Positions 53,687 through 61,520 of a DNA stretch of 64,000 bases are shown here, one piece after another (the stretch's first letter is position 1; the number at the start of each line of letters is the position of its first letter). This DNA comes from Roseobacter insulae (lineage in GTDB: Bacteria; Pseudomonadota; Alphaproteobacteria; Rhodobacterales; Rhodobacteraceae), in NCBI RefSeq assembly GCF_019375555.1, contig NZ_JAHXDN010000002.1:930001-994000 (forward strand), in the 5' to 3' direction. Below the pieces are notes generated by a model, which worked only from the letters and a program-made list of their open reading frames with translations, had not been told where the DNA came from and did no database searches. A program made the position numbers and the translations under genes.

Positions 53687-54112
53687 ATGACACGTACCTT
53701 TGCAGCCATCATTGCGATCAGCTTCGCGGCACCCGCCTTCGCCGACGGCCATTCCACGGGCGATGCAGCAGAAGGTGAGAAAACTTTCAACAAGTGCAAA
53801 TCCTGCCACATGATCGTCGCCGATGACGGTACCGAGATCGTCAAAGGCGGCAAAACCGGCCCCAACCTCTATGGCGTGATTGGCCGCACCGCGGGTACGG
53901 CTGATTTCAGATATGGTGACGACCTTGTTGCCGCGGGCGCCGCCGGCCTTGTCTGGGACGAAGCCAACCTTGCCGAGTATATCGCTGATCCACGTGAGTT
54001 CCTGCGCACGACGCTGGACGATTCCAAAGCCAAGTCGCGGATGTCGTTCAAACTGAGAAAAGGCGGCGAAGACGTCGCAGCCTACCTCGCGTCGGTTGGC
54101 CCGCAAAGCTAA
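53687..54112 (+). CDS. cycA: cytochrome c2
   Basis: A 141-residue exported class I cytochrome c with a signal peptide (MTRTFAAIIAISFAAPAFA-DG), haem site CKSCH and the axial Met near RMSFKLRKG. In phototrophs cytochrome c2 carries electrons from the bc1 complex to the reaction centre in the periplasm. AGGAGATAACG precedes ATG 53687; the longer frame from 53633 lacks support. A hairpin terminator follows. Confidence 0.93.
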   Translation: MTRTFAAIIAISFAAPAFADGHSTGDAAEGEKTFNKCKSCHMIVADDGTEIVKGGKTGPNLYGVIGRTAGTADFRYGDDLVAAGAAGLVWDEANLAEYIADPREFLRTTLDDSKAKSRMSFKLRKGGEDVAAYLASVGPQS

Positions 54113-54131
54113 GCTATCGTGATCCGAAAGA

Positions 54132-54164
54132 AGCCGTCGCCGGTCATCACGGCGGCGGCTTTCT
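54132..54164. terminator. terminator hairpin after cycA
   Basis: An 11-bp stem (AGCCGTCGCCG with CGGCGGCGGCT, one G-T pair) with a 7-base loop and then TTTCT, about 20 bases after the cycA stop. It closes the long bchF-cycA run. Confidence 0.8.
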
Positions 54165-54199
54165 GCTGCGCGGGGCTTCTGTCCGGGGTCTGATCGTCT

Positions 54200-55285
54200 T
54201 CAAGCCAGCACAGCCTCGACCGGGCGCCGCAAGGACATCGGCAGGGCGGGTGCACGTCCAAAACGCACAATGAGGTCAGGCCTGACATCCGGCGTGCCAA
54301 GCCAGCCTGCAAACTCGGACCGTAGCGAGGGCACCTCGATCGGTTGATTGATATGTGCGTTCCGAATCCCAAGCGCCGTTGCCTGCAGGGCAAACCGCTC
54401 ATAACTGCGCCCCACCCTGATCCAATGCGCCGGGTCCGCACGATCGCCGGTAAAGACCGCAACCCCGGCGGAGGATCGGATATGATCGCGATATTTGGTG
54501 TTCTCGGCATCCTTGGTGAAAAACGCATCGAAAAAGCGGTCGCCTATCCAATCCGGCATGACCGGGTTGCCCGAGCAGGCGCTGAACAGCCCGTCCCCTG
54601 TCGCCACGGCCGTATCGGGGCTGAACCGCAGCCAGTCGCGCAGCTCCTTCACAAAGGCCGGGTCGTCCATCTGCGCGCTGTTGCCTGCCACAACAAATTC
54701 AAGGATGGCTTCGCGGTCTGCGGCTTCCGTAAACAGCTGCACCGACACACCATCTTCCGTCGCCGCTGATGTGAGCAGCTCAAGATCGGTCGTCGAGACC
54801 GGTTGACCGTCATAGACCGACCGGGTTGATTGCCGCAGGGGGATCGCCTGGTAGAGGGGGTCGTCCGCGGACGGGCCACTGCCAAGGGCAACCGCTATCC
54901 CGGGTGCGGGACCATCCGCGATCATCACCTCCGCAGGCCGCCCATGGGCCTGTGCCGCAATGATCAAGTTCTCTGCCGCGCAACCCAGGCTCACGTAGAG
55001 GTGGTGATCGTCAGGATCGACCACTTCCGTCCTGCGCGTAGGGTCCGGAAGAATACTGACCTGCGCCTCCTCCAGCCGGTACTTCCAAGGCTGCGTATTA
55101 TGACCGTTTGCCGCCAGCGTCGACAGCCGCACCAGTTCGCGCAGTGTGGGATCGCCGGATATCAAACGCCGCTGCCTCTCCAACGCGGCGCGGTAGCTAT
55201 CCATCCGAGGCCAGAAACCATATCCGATGGCTGCAAGTGCTGCGACCGATAATCCAGATGCAATTGCCGTTCGACGCGAAACCAT
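54200..55285 (-). CDS. Acg-type nitroreductase-family protein, twin-Arg leader
   Basis: A 361-residue protein with a possible Tat-type or anchoring leader (MVSRRTAIASGLSVAALAAIGYGF) and two nitroreductase-like FMN halves of the Acg type (RLSTLAANGHNTQPWKYRL; LYVSLGCAAENLIIAAQAHG; GRSYERFALQATALGIRNAH; RPDLIVRFGRAPALPMSLRR). If exported by Tat it would act as a folded FMN protein in the periplasm or on the membrane. Substrate unknown. It lies between cycA and the plasmid-type repA, on the repA strand. It is not a standard bacteriochlorophyll gene. Confidence 0.8.
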   Translation of the reverse strand: MVSRRTAIASGLSVAALAAIGYGFWPRMDSYRAALERQRRLISGDPTLRELVRLSTLAANGHNTQPWKYRLEEAQVSILPDPTRRTEVVDPDDHHLYVSLGCAAENLIIAAQAHGRPAEVMIADGPAPGIAVALGSGPSADDPLYQAIPLRQSTRSVYDGQPVSTTDLELLTSAATEDGVSVQLFTEAADREAILEFVVAGNSAQMDDPAFVKELRDWLRFSPDTAVATGDGLFSACSGNPVMPDWIGDRFFDAFFTKDAENTKYRDHIRSSAGVAVFTGDRADPAHWIRVGRSYERFALQATALGIRNAHINQPIEVPSLRSEFAGWLGTPDVRPDLIVRFGRAPALPMSLRRPVEAVLA

Positions 55286-55446
55286 GTCTGTCTCAGCTTT
55301 TTGTTGACCAACGCGTTTCGGTACACTGGATCGCCGCGGTCAACATTGATGAATGTCAATCACGCCAGGCGCTGGCGGCTTGCGTCGGGACAGCGCTCTG
55401 CGGGCGTCACCTTCGGGCCCAGCCGGTCACCCTCCGGCGGGCAAAG

Positions 55447-56127
55447 CTATGTTGCGATCCGCACCTCCGCCACCTCTGCATCGATATCCTGGCAGGCCGC
55501 CAGCACACGCCGCTCCAGATGCGTCTGCACGTAGGCTGCGTGAAACCTGGAGGGCGCGCGCAACGTCAACCGCCCCCCTGCCCTGTCGACACGTTCCAGC
55601 GCCGCGATCCAACTGGCGTAGGTCCCCGCATCCTCCGCATGCAGGACCGCCCGGGCCAGCGCCCACTCGGTACCCGCCGACACATCCGGCGCGGCAACCG
55701 TGCCGCGAACAGGCAGCGGCACAACTGCCGGTGGCATATCCCCCTGCCCCATCCTTACTTCGAAATCAGAGCCGACACAGGCCCAGTTCGGCTCACTGTC
55801 GATCAGAATGCGGTCAATGCCCAAACCGTATTGCGTCACCCTGCCCCGCGCGCCCTGCCGCTTCACAACCAACCATCCCTTCGCGCGCAGCAAAGCCATT
55901 TCCCGCTTGACCGTCCGCTCGTCGACAGACCACAGGCGCGCGATCTCCCGCTGCCCGACGGCAAGCTCGTCGCGCGCCCAGTTATAGCGCGCGGTTATCA
56001 GTGTGATCAGTCGTAGTGCTCTGCGTTGATCATATTTTCCCTGCGCGAGGGCAAAGGCCCCCAAGGCGGTCAACAGATCATATTTGCGCGCAGACGCTCC
56101 ACGACCAACTGGTTTCGTGGAAAGCAT
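55447..56127 (-). CDS. DnaA-like plasmid replication initiator
   Basis: A 226-residue protein with an N-terminal winged-helix region (NWARDELAVGQREIARLWSV; DERTVKREMALLRAKGWLVV) and a C-terminal segment (WIAALERVDRAGGRLTLRAPSRFHAAYVQ) resembling the N-terminal domain of DnaA (S-W...L...F...YV). This fits the DnaA-like replicases of Rhodobacteraceae extrachromosomal elements, which are known to sit in the middle of plasmid-borne PGCs. It is divergent from parAB, with a candidate origin between. A RepC-type initiator is absent, so it is not a RepABC plasmid. Confidence 0.8.
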   Translation of the reverse strand: MLSTKPVGRGASARKYDLLTALGAFALAQGKYDQRRALRLITLITARYNWARDELAVGQREIARLWSVDERTVKREMALLRAKGWLVVKRQGARGRVTQYGLGIDRILIDSEPNWACVGSDFEVRMGQGDMPPAVVPLPVRGTVAAPDVSAGTEWALARAVLHAEDAGTYASWIAALERVDRAGGRLTLRAPSRFHAAYVQTHLERRVLAACQDIDAEVAEVRIAT

Positions 56128-56610
56128 TGGTTCTGCCCTCGTTGTATGTGATGCCCGGCCAAAAAAGGTCGGTGCTGCCTCGTGAACGGGCTGACTGATC
56201 AGCCTCTCATTTCACTGATTTCTTGGAAACCAGCCGTTTTTCAGTTCTGTACCCTGATTTGCGTCCGGTTACCCGATTCTGTCAAGTCTTCTGTCGATGA
56301 GGTCGCGTCGTGACGCCCATCCAAAAGGAAATATTCCGGTTAAACGGTATTGGGGGTCAGGCTGTATGTCCCCTATTCAGCAACGTTTGTCACCCCATAG
56401 GATGTGGATGGCAAAATATCGTCCCCCTATATTTTGCCACTCTGTCAAATCCTGTCTCCACGCGGACAGGTCCGGGAAGAATCACCCATAGACCCCTTTT
56501 GCGCCACGCCGGTGGCGTGTAACGGCTCCGGCGAATAATCGCATCCAAAGCATATTCTCTTTTGCAATTTTCTCCAAATCCGCGTAATTCTGGAAAAAAC
56601 AAGAATTAGC
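56128..56610. other. candidate plasmid origin between repA and parA
   Basis: About 480 non-coding bases. They contain a perfect 10-bp inverted repeat GGCAAAATAT (56410-56419) with ATATTTTGCC (56429-56438), loop CGTCCCCCT. Iteron-like motifs are TGTCCCCTAT (56367), TGTCACCCCATAG (56388) and CGTCCCCCTAT (56420). A weak DnaA-box-like TGTGGATGG (56404) and several AT-rich tracts near 56320-56345 and 56555-56605 are also present. Origin function is inferred from position. Confidence 0.5.
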
Positions 56611-56624
56611 GTCCCCGCGGGGAC
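56611..56624. repeat. parS-like palindrome 1
   Basis: GTCCCCGCGGGGAC, a perfect 14-bp palindrome ending directly before the ATG of parA at 56625. Five further identical 14-bp copies follow within 4.5 kb. Confidence 0.85.
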
Positions 56625-57950
56625 ATGGCAGACCACAGGCGGCCCATGTTTACACATACAGATCTCGCGCGGCTTCAGGCGCAATCCCTCAAAATGCAGG
56701 GCTTCATTCGGCAGCAGACCTACAGCCCGCAGAATGAAAAGACCCTGCGCCGCTTTTCCAGCTGGGAGGTGGCGGAGCTGATCTTCAAGGTCAACCAGTC
56801 CACGATGCGGGGCCGGTTGGCCGCGGACCCCACCCTGCCCCAGGGCACGGTCGAGGCGGATGGTCGCCAGCATTGGTACAGCCTTGAGGAGATCAACGAG
56901 CTGCGCCGCCGACTGAAGGTGAACCGCCGGTCGCTGATGCCTTATCGGCCTGCGGGCAAGCGCGCGATGCGCGCCGCGATCGCGAACTTCAAGGGTGGCG
57001 CGGGTAAGTCCACCGTCGCGCTGCACTTTGCCCATGCGGCGGCGCTGGATGGCTATCGGGTGCTCTGTGTCGATTTTGATCCGCAGGCAACGCTCAGCCA
57101 TTCCATGGGGCTCAGCGACGTGGCCGAGGAATACACCGTGTGGGGCATCATGGCGCGTGATCTGGCGGCAGAGACGGAGCGCATGAACCGCGCCTCCCAG
57201 GGTGCCGAGAGCGGTACCGCCCTGCCCCGGCGCCGCCTGCCCAGCAGCATCACCGACATGGGGCTGGCTGATCTGCGTGCGGCGGATTTCATCAAGCCGA
57301 CGAACTGGCCGACAATCGATATCGTGCCGTCCTGCGCCAACGCGGCTTTTGTTGAATTTGCCTCCGCCCAGTATCGCCACATGAACCCCGAATGGTCCTT
57401 CTTTGCCGCCGTGTCGCGGTTTCTCGATCAACTGCCCGATGATGCCTATGATCTGATTCTGTTCGACTGTCCGCCCGCCATTGGCTACCAGTCGATGAAC
57501 GCGGTCTTCGCCGCCGATATGCTCTACATCCCGTCCGGGCCCGGCTACTGGGAATATGATTCCACCACCTCCTTCATTGGTCAGCTGGCCGAGGCGCTCG
57601 AAGATCTCAGCCGCTTCAACGGGCTTGTCCCCGCGGGGACAATGAACCTGCCCAAGGTGTTTCTTGACCTGCGTTTTCTTCTGACCCGGTTCGAACCCAA
57701 CAACGACCTGCACCGCGCGATGCAACAGGCCTTTGTGAAGGTCTTTGGCGATAGGGTCACCGAGCATCCGATCGAGATGACGCGCGCGGTTGAACAATCC
57801 GGGCGCTTTTTGTCGTCCATCTACGAGATCGATTACCGCGATATGACACGCGAAACCTGGCGCCGGGCACGGGCAAGTTTTGATCAGGCCTATGCGGAGT
57901 TTCGCACGAACCTCTGTACCGCCTGGGACCAGCTGGAGGATGAGACATGA
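56625..57950 (+). CDS. parA: plasmid partition ATPase ParA
   Basis: A 441-residue (434 if ATG 56646 is used) Walker-type partition ATPase with an N-terminal MerR-like DNA-binding region (RRFSSWEVAELIFKVNQSTMRGRL) that should allow autorepression. The deviant Walker A is FKGGAGKST (122-130), with VDFDPQATLSHSMGL and LILFDCPPAIGY following. It segregates DNA with ParB at parS. It overlaps parB by 4 bp, and a parS-like palindrome lies within its codons near 334, reading VPAGT. Confidence 0.92.
   Translation: MADHRRPMFTHTDLARLQAQSLKMQGFIRQQTYSPQNEKTLRRFSSWEVAELIFKVNQSTMRGRLAADPTLPQGTVEADGRQHWYSLEEINELRRRLKVNRRSLMPYRPAGKRAMRAAIANFKGGAGKSTVALHFAHAAALDGYRVLCVDFDPQATLSHSMGLSDVAEEYTVWGIMARDLAAETERMNRASQGAESGTALPRRRLPSSITDMGLADLRAADFIKPTNWPTIDIVPSCANAAFVEFASAQYRHMNPEWSFFAAVSRFLDQLPDDAYDLILFDCPPAIGYQSMNAVFAADMLYIPSGPGYWEYDSTTSFIGQLAEALEDLSRFNGLVPAGTMNLPKVFLDLRFLLTRFEPNNDLHRAMQQAFVKVFGDRVTEHPIEMTRAVEQSGRFLSSIYEIDYRDMTRETWRRARASFDQAYAEFRTNLCTAWDQLEDET
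57627..57640. repeat. parS-like palindrome 2 (in parA)
   Basis: GTCCCCGCGGGGAC, extended here to an 18-bp perfect palindrome (TTGTCCCCGCGGGGACAA, 57625-57642), inside the parA coding sequence. Confidence 0.85.
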
Positions 57951-59005
57951 GCAAAAGGCGCGTCTTTGACATCGACTTCGACGAAGCCGCTGTCCCCGCG
58001 GGGACAGATAACGAGACCCCTGCCCGCCGGGGTCCGATGGCGGCGGCCATTTCGGAGAACGCGGAAGCGCTTGGCGTGCGGCAGGCCGCCGAGGCGGAAA
58101 TCCGGGCGGAAAACGACCGGTTGGCGCATGAATACGTGGCCCTCAAGAAAAACGGCCAGATTGTCGGGCTGGTGCCGCTGGACGATGTGAAAATGTCAAA
58201 GCTGGTGCGCGACCGGGCAGCGGACCGTGACCCCGATCTTGATGAGTTGAAAGCGTCCATTCTTGCCGTCGGTCTGTCGAACCCCATTCACGTGGAAGAA
58301 ACCGAATCCGGATATGAGCTGATCCAGGGATTCCGTCGGCTGAGCGCGTTCCGCGAATTGCGGGCGGAAACCGGTGAGGCGCGTTTCAACAGCATCCCCG
58401 CGACGCTGCAGGCGCGGGGCGCGCAGCTTGATGTCCTTTACCGCCGCATGGTGGATGAAAACCTCGTGCGCCGCGATATTTCCTTCGCCGAGATGGCCCA
58501 GCTTGCGATGTCTTACGCAGGCCGCAGCGGGCAGAGCGTGGCCGCCGCGATTGATGGGCTCTACGCTTCTGCGGGGCGTCAGAAGCGCAGCTACATCCGC
58601 CATTTCGCGCATTTGCTCACGGTGCTCGGGAATGATCTGAAATTCCCCGAGGCGATTCCGCGCGCAACCGGCCTGAGCCTCGTCAAACTGCTGGAGGACA
58701 ACCCGCGTTTTGCCGGTCAGGTGCGGGCGGTACTGAACAGCCAGCCGGCCCGGGATGCCGTGCTCGAACTGTCGCTGCTGCGGAGCGCCGTGACCGGTGG
58801 CCAATCCCGACCGAAGGCGTCGAAACCGAGCGTGTCGAGAACATCCGCACGCACCACGATCAAGCTGAACCGACCCGAGGGTGTTGCGAAGGTGACCGCG
58901 TCATCGGGCCGGTTCGAAGTTGCGTTGGACCATGATTTCGGAGCGATTGAACCGCGTAGGCTGGAGGCTGCGGCGCGCGCTTTTCTGGATCGATTGAAAG
59001 ACTAA
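57947..59005 (+). CDS. parB: plasmid partition protein ParB
   Basis: A 352-residue ParB/RepB-type centromere-binding protein. The ParB/Srx N-domain occupies about 75-170 (LDELKASILAVGLSNPIHVEE; YELIQGFRRLSAFREL), followed by a helix-turn-helix region (MVDENLVRRDISFAEMAQLA). Near residue 15 it contains a parS-like copy encoding VPAGT. Its TAA overlaps the bchO stop on the other strand, so partition and photosynthesis genes meet tail to tail with no spacer. Confidence 0.92.
   Translation: MSKRRVFDIDFDEAAVPAGTDNETPARRGPMAAAISENAEALGVRQAAEAEIRAENDRLAHEYVALKKNGQIVGLVPLDDVKMSKLVRDRAADRDPDLDELKASILAVGLSNPIHVEETESGYELIQGFRRLSAFRELRAETGEARFNSIPATLQARGAQLDVLYRRMVDENLVRRDISFAEMAQLAMSYAGRSGQSVAAAIDGLYASAGRQKRSYIRHFAHLLTVLGNDLKFPEAIPRATGLSLVKLLEDNPRFAGQVRAVLNSQPARDAVLELSLLRSAVTGGQSRPKASKPSVSRTSARTTIKLNRPEGVAKVTASSGRFEVALDHDFGAIEPRRLEAAARAFLDRLKD
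57992..58005. repeat. parS-like palindrome 3 (in parB)
   Basis: GTCCCCGCGGGGAC with T and A on either side (16-bp palindrome), near codon 15 of parB. Confidence 0.85.
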
Positions 59006-59865
59006 CTGTCCAGAAAGTGCAGGATGTTGCGGGCCACTTCGCCCGGTGCTTCCTCGTGAACAAGATGGCCATAGCCCGCCATGTCGACGACCGTTGCGTT
59101 CTGCATGCGCCCGGCCGCCGCATGTGACACCTTGGGCGGCACCGCGCCATCCTGATCGCCGGTGATAAAAAGCGTCCGCGCGGACAGGCTTGGCAGCTCT
59201 TCCGTCAGGTGGTCCAACGACCATTGCGCCATCATCAGAAGCGTGGCGTCCACATGGTCACGATCGGCCACGAGCATGCGATACAGCGCCAGTCCGTCAG
59301 ACTCTAGTTTAGAGCCTGTACCGCTGATCAGAGCCTGAATACGGCTCGGTGTTGAGGACGCTGCGGAGAAGATCCGCGCACTGAAGGGAATGGCGGCCAG
59401 CATCTTGGCAATCGCCGGAAACAGAACCCCTGCAATGCCATCGAACGTGTCCAGCGCGGGGTTGATGCCGATCACTGCCGGCGGCTGTCCCCGCGGGGAC
59501 AAAAGCGATTGCGCGAGTTTTAAGGCAATCGCTCCCCCCGCGGAATGTCCGACAAGGGCGACGGGCTGCCAGCCTTGCTGCGCGCACAGATGCCCAATGT
59601 CCTCTGCCATCGCTTCCAGCCCGCAGCGGTGGCGCGCGCCAAGCTGGGTGAAGCCCTGTCCGGGAAGGTCTATTGCCACCACATGATGCGTATGGGCCAG
59701 GTGGGAAAACAAGGCGCGGAAGGACTGGGTGCTGCCCCCTGCGCCATGGATCAGCAACAGGGTCTCGCCCGCGCCGGTCTCCTGAACATGCCAGCGATGC
59801 GGCGCGCTGAACACCTGGCGCGAGAAGCCCGCGTTCGGCCAGTCATCTGGGGGTGGCCACCGCAT
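59002..59865 (-). CDS. bchO: alpha/beta hydrolase BchO
   Basis: A 287-residue alpha/beta hydrolase always linked to bchI-bchD and assumed to assist Mg-chelatase. The nucleophile elbow is GHSAGGAIALKLA, the oxyanion region LIHGAGGSTQSF, and the C-terminal His lies in MAGYGHLVHEEAP. Its codons near 124 contain a parS-like palindrome read as SPRG. The start overlaps the bchD stop by one base. Confidence 0.93.
   Translation of the reverse strand: MRWPPPDDWPNAGFSRQVFSAPHRWHVQETGAGETLLLIHGAGGSTQSFRALFSHLAHTHHVVAIDLPGQGFTQLGARHRCGLEAMAEDIGHLCAQQGWQPVALVGHSAGGAIALKLAQSLLSPRGQPPAVIGINPALDTFDGIAGVLFPAIAKMLAAIPFSARIFSAASSTPSRIQALISGTGSKLESDGLALYRMLVADRDHVDATLLMMAQWSLDHLTEELPSLSARTLFITGDQDGAVPPKVSHAAAGRMQNATVVDMAGYGHLVHEEAPGEVARNILHFLDS
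59487..59500. repeat. parS-like palindrome 4 (in bchO)
   Basis: GTCCCCGCGGGGAC (16 bp with flanking T/A) inside bchO, encoding S-P-R-G on the minus strand. Confidence 0.85.
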
Positions 59866-61520
59866 CAGGCTTCCAGAGCGGCGCTGACGGCGCCTGTGAG
59901 CGTCCGTGCATCTGCCCTTGGAAGCGCGAGGTATGGGCCGCCCAGCTGCTCGGCAAGGGCTTTGAGCGCCGGTTGCGGGCGCTTCGACACATCAATGGTC
60001 AGAGTTTGAATGCCCTGGGCACATATCACGCGCGCCATCCGCGCGGCATCTGCCGCTGCGTGGGTGCGATCGGCGCTGCCATCCAGCGCGATATTGGCGC
60101 GCCCGTCGGTCAGAACAACGATGGTGGGGGTCAGCCCCTTGCCGCGGCTTTGAGTGGCCAGCGCCGCTGCTTGTTGAAGCCCTGTGGCCAACGGGGTGCC
60201 GCCGCCGCCCGGCAGGCTCGCCAGACGGCGCTTGGTCTGAACCAGCGACCGCGTGGGTGGCAGCAGAATCTCGCCCTCTGTGCCACGGAAAGACACCAGC
60301 GCCACGTGATCCCGGGCCGCATAAGCCTGGGCCAGTAACAGCTCCACCGCGCCCTTGGCTTCGTTGAGCCGCGAGACCGCGGCGGACCCCGAGGCGTCAA
60401 CCGCGAAAATGAGCAGCCGGTCAGACTGTTCCTGGTAGCGTTTCAACCGGATGTCGGAAGGGCGGATCAGTAATCCGCCCGCCGAAGGCTGTGCGGCGCG
60501 GCGCATCGGCTGCCAGGGGGCTGCAGCGCGCAGCGTTGCGACAAGATCGATCCGGCTGCGGCCATCCAGTCTGCCGGGACGCGAGGGCAGGGGGCGTCCG
60601 CGCCGGTTCCCCTTGCGTTTTTGTCCGGCTCCGTCGCCCTGCGAACTGCGCAATGTCCCCGCGGGGACAAGCCCGGCCAACAGATCCGCCGGGAGCAGGG
60701 CCTTGACCGCATCGACAAGCATGTCGCCATCCGGCAGGTCGGACGTGTTCTGCATGCCCGCATCCGTCCCGGTTTCCGTCTCCGGCGGCGCGGGCGCATC
60801 TTCCTCCGCGTCCTCCTGCGCGGGCATGCGGGTGGCGCGTTGCGGGAAAACAAGGCAGGCGGCAGCCTCCAGATCCTCGGCATGCAGTTTATTCCGACCG
60901 GCCATGCCCGCATGCGCGCGCGCCACGCGCAGGGCCAGAAGGGGCGCGCGCAGGCTGTCAATGCCGAACCGGGCTGCCAGCATGGTGAGGGCTTCAAGAT
61001 CACCCTGCGTGCACGCCACCTCGCGGGGCGGCACAGGCGCTGTCCCCGCGGGGACAGGGGCCCAACCTGCCGGGGCCTTGCCTTCGGGTGCGATGTGAAA
61101 GGGCAGCCGCTCGGTCAGGGCAGGGGGCGCCGCCTCATCCGGCTCCGCCCCTTCGTCGAGTGCGAGAAAGCAATGCCCTGCGTGGCGGTCAAGCTGATGC
61201 GCCAGTTTCGCGGCCAGTTCGGGACCACATCGTTCCGCCATGGTCAGCATTATTGCACAAGGATTGTTGAAAAATCCATTATTTTCAATAAGTTGACCAT
61301 GTTTCAGGGTTTCGGAGAGGTCGAGTCCGCCAAACAGCTGCTCATCCGAGATGGCGGGGTGGAGCCTTCTGGTCGAGAGGTTGGCAAGGCTGTCAAGCAC
61401 GGTATTGCGGTCGGGGCTCGCCCGCATCCTTATGACGGCACCGGCAAGGTATCTGGGCGCGAACAACAACAGACCAACAGAGAGGGCCGCGCGATCCCAG
61501 CTGTCGGCCTGCGCGCTCAC
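59865..61520 (-). CDS. bchD: magnesium chelatase subunit D
   Basis: A 551-residue AAA+/integrin-I subunit of Mg-chelatase. The N-terminal AAA+-like domain lacks a canonical Walker A. A Pro/acidic linker spans about 230-330, and the C-terminal VWA domain has the MIDAS motif DASGSAA near 373 and TDGRANI. It forms a ring platform with BchI. Two parS-like palindromes are translated in it, near residues 157 and 287, both giving VPAGT. The start overlaps the bchI stop by 4 bp. Confidence 0.95.
   Translation of the reverse strand: MSAQADSWDRAALSVGLLLFAPRYLAGAVIRMRASPDRNTVLDSLANLSTRRLHPAISDEQLFGGLDLSETLKHGQLIENNGFFNNPCAIMLTMAERCGPELAAKLAHQLDRHAGHCFLALDEGAEPDEAAPPALTERLPFHIAPEGKAPAGWAPVPAGTAPVPPREVACTQGDLEALTMLAARFGIDSLRAPLLALRVARAHAGMAGRNKLHAEDLEAAACLVFPQRATRMPAQEDAEEDAPAPPETETGTDAGMQNTSDLPDGDMLVDAVKALLPADLLAGLVPAGTLRSSQGDGAGQKRKGNRRGRPLPSRPGRLDGRSRIDLVATLRAAAPWQPMRRAAQPSAGGLLIRPSDIRLKRYQEQSDRLLIFAVDASGSAAVSRLNEAKGAVELLLAQAYAARDHVALVSFRGTEGEILLPPTRSLVQTKRRLASLPGGGGTPLATGLQQAAALATQSRGKGLTPTIVVLTDGRANIALDGSADRTHAAADAARMARVICAQGIQTLTIDVSKRPQPALKALAEQLGGPYLALPRADARTLTGAVSAALEA
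60655..60668. repeat. parS-like palindrome 5 (in bchD linker)
   Basis: GTCCCCGCGGGGAC in bchD near codon 287, within the variable region before the VWA domain; encodes VPAGT. Confidence 0.85.
61042..61055. repeat. parS-like palindrome 6 (in bchD)
   Basis: GTCCCCGCGGGGAC in bchD near codon 157; encodes VPAGT. The most distal copy, about 4.4 kb from the first. Confidence 0.85.

Noticed and set aside
55447-59005. RepABC-type plasmid module
   Set aside because: ParA and ParB are in one operon, but no RepC-like initiator follows; the divergent initiator is DnaA-like instead.
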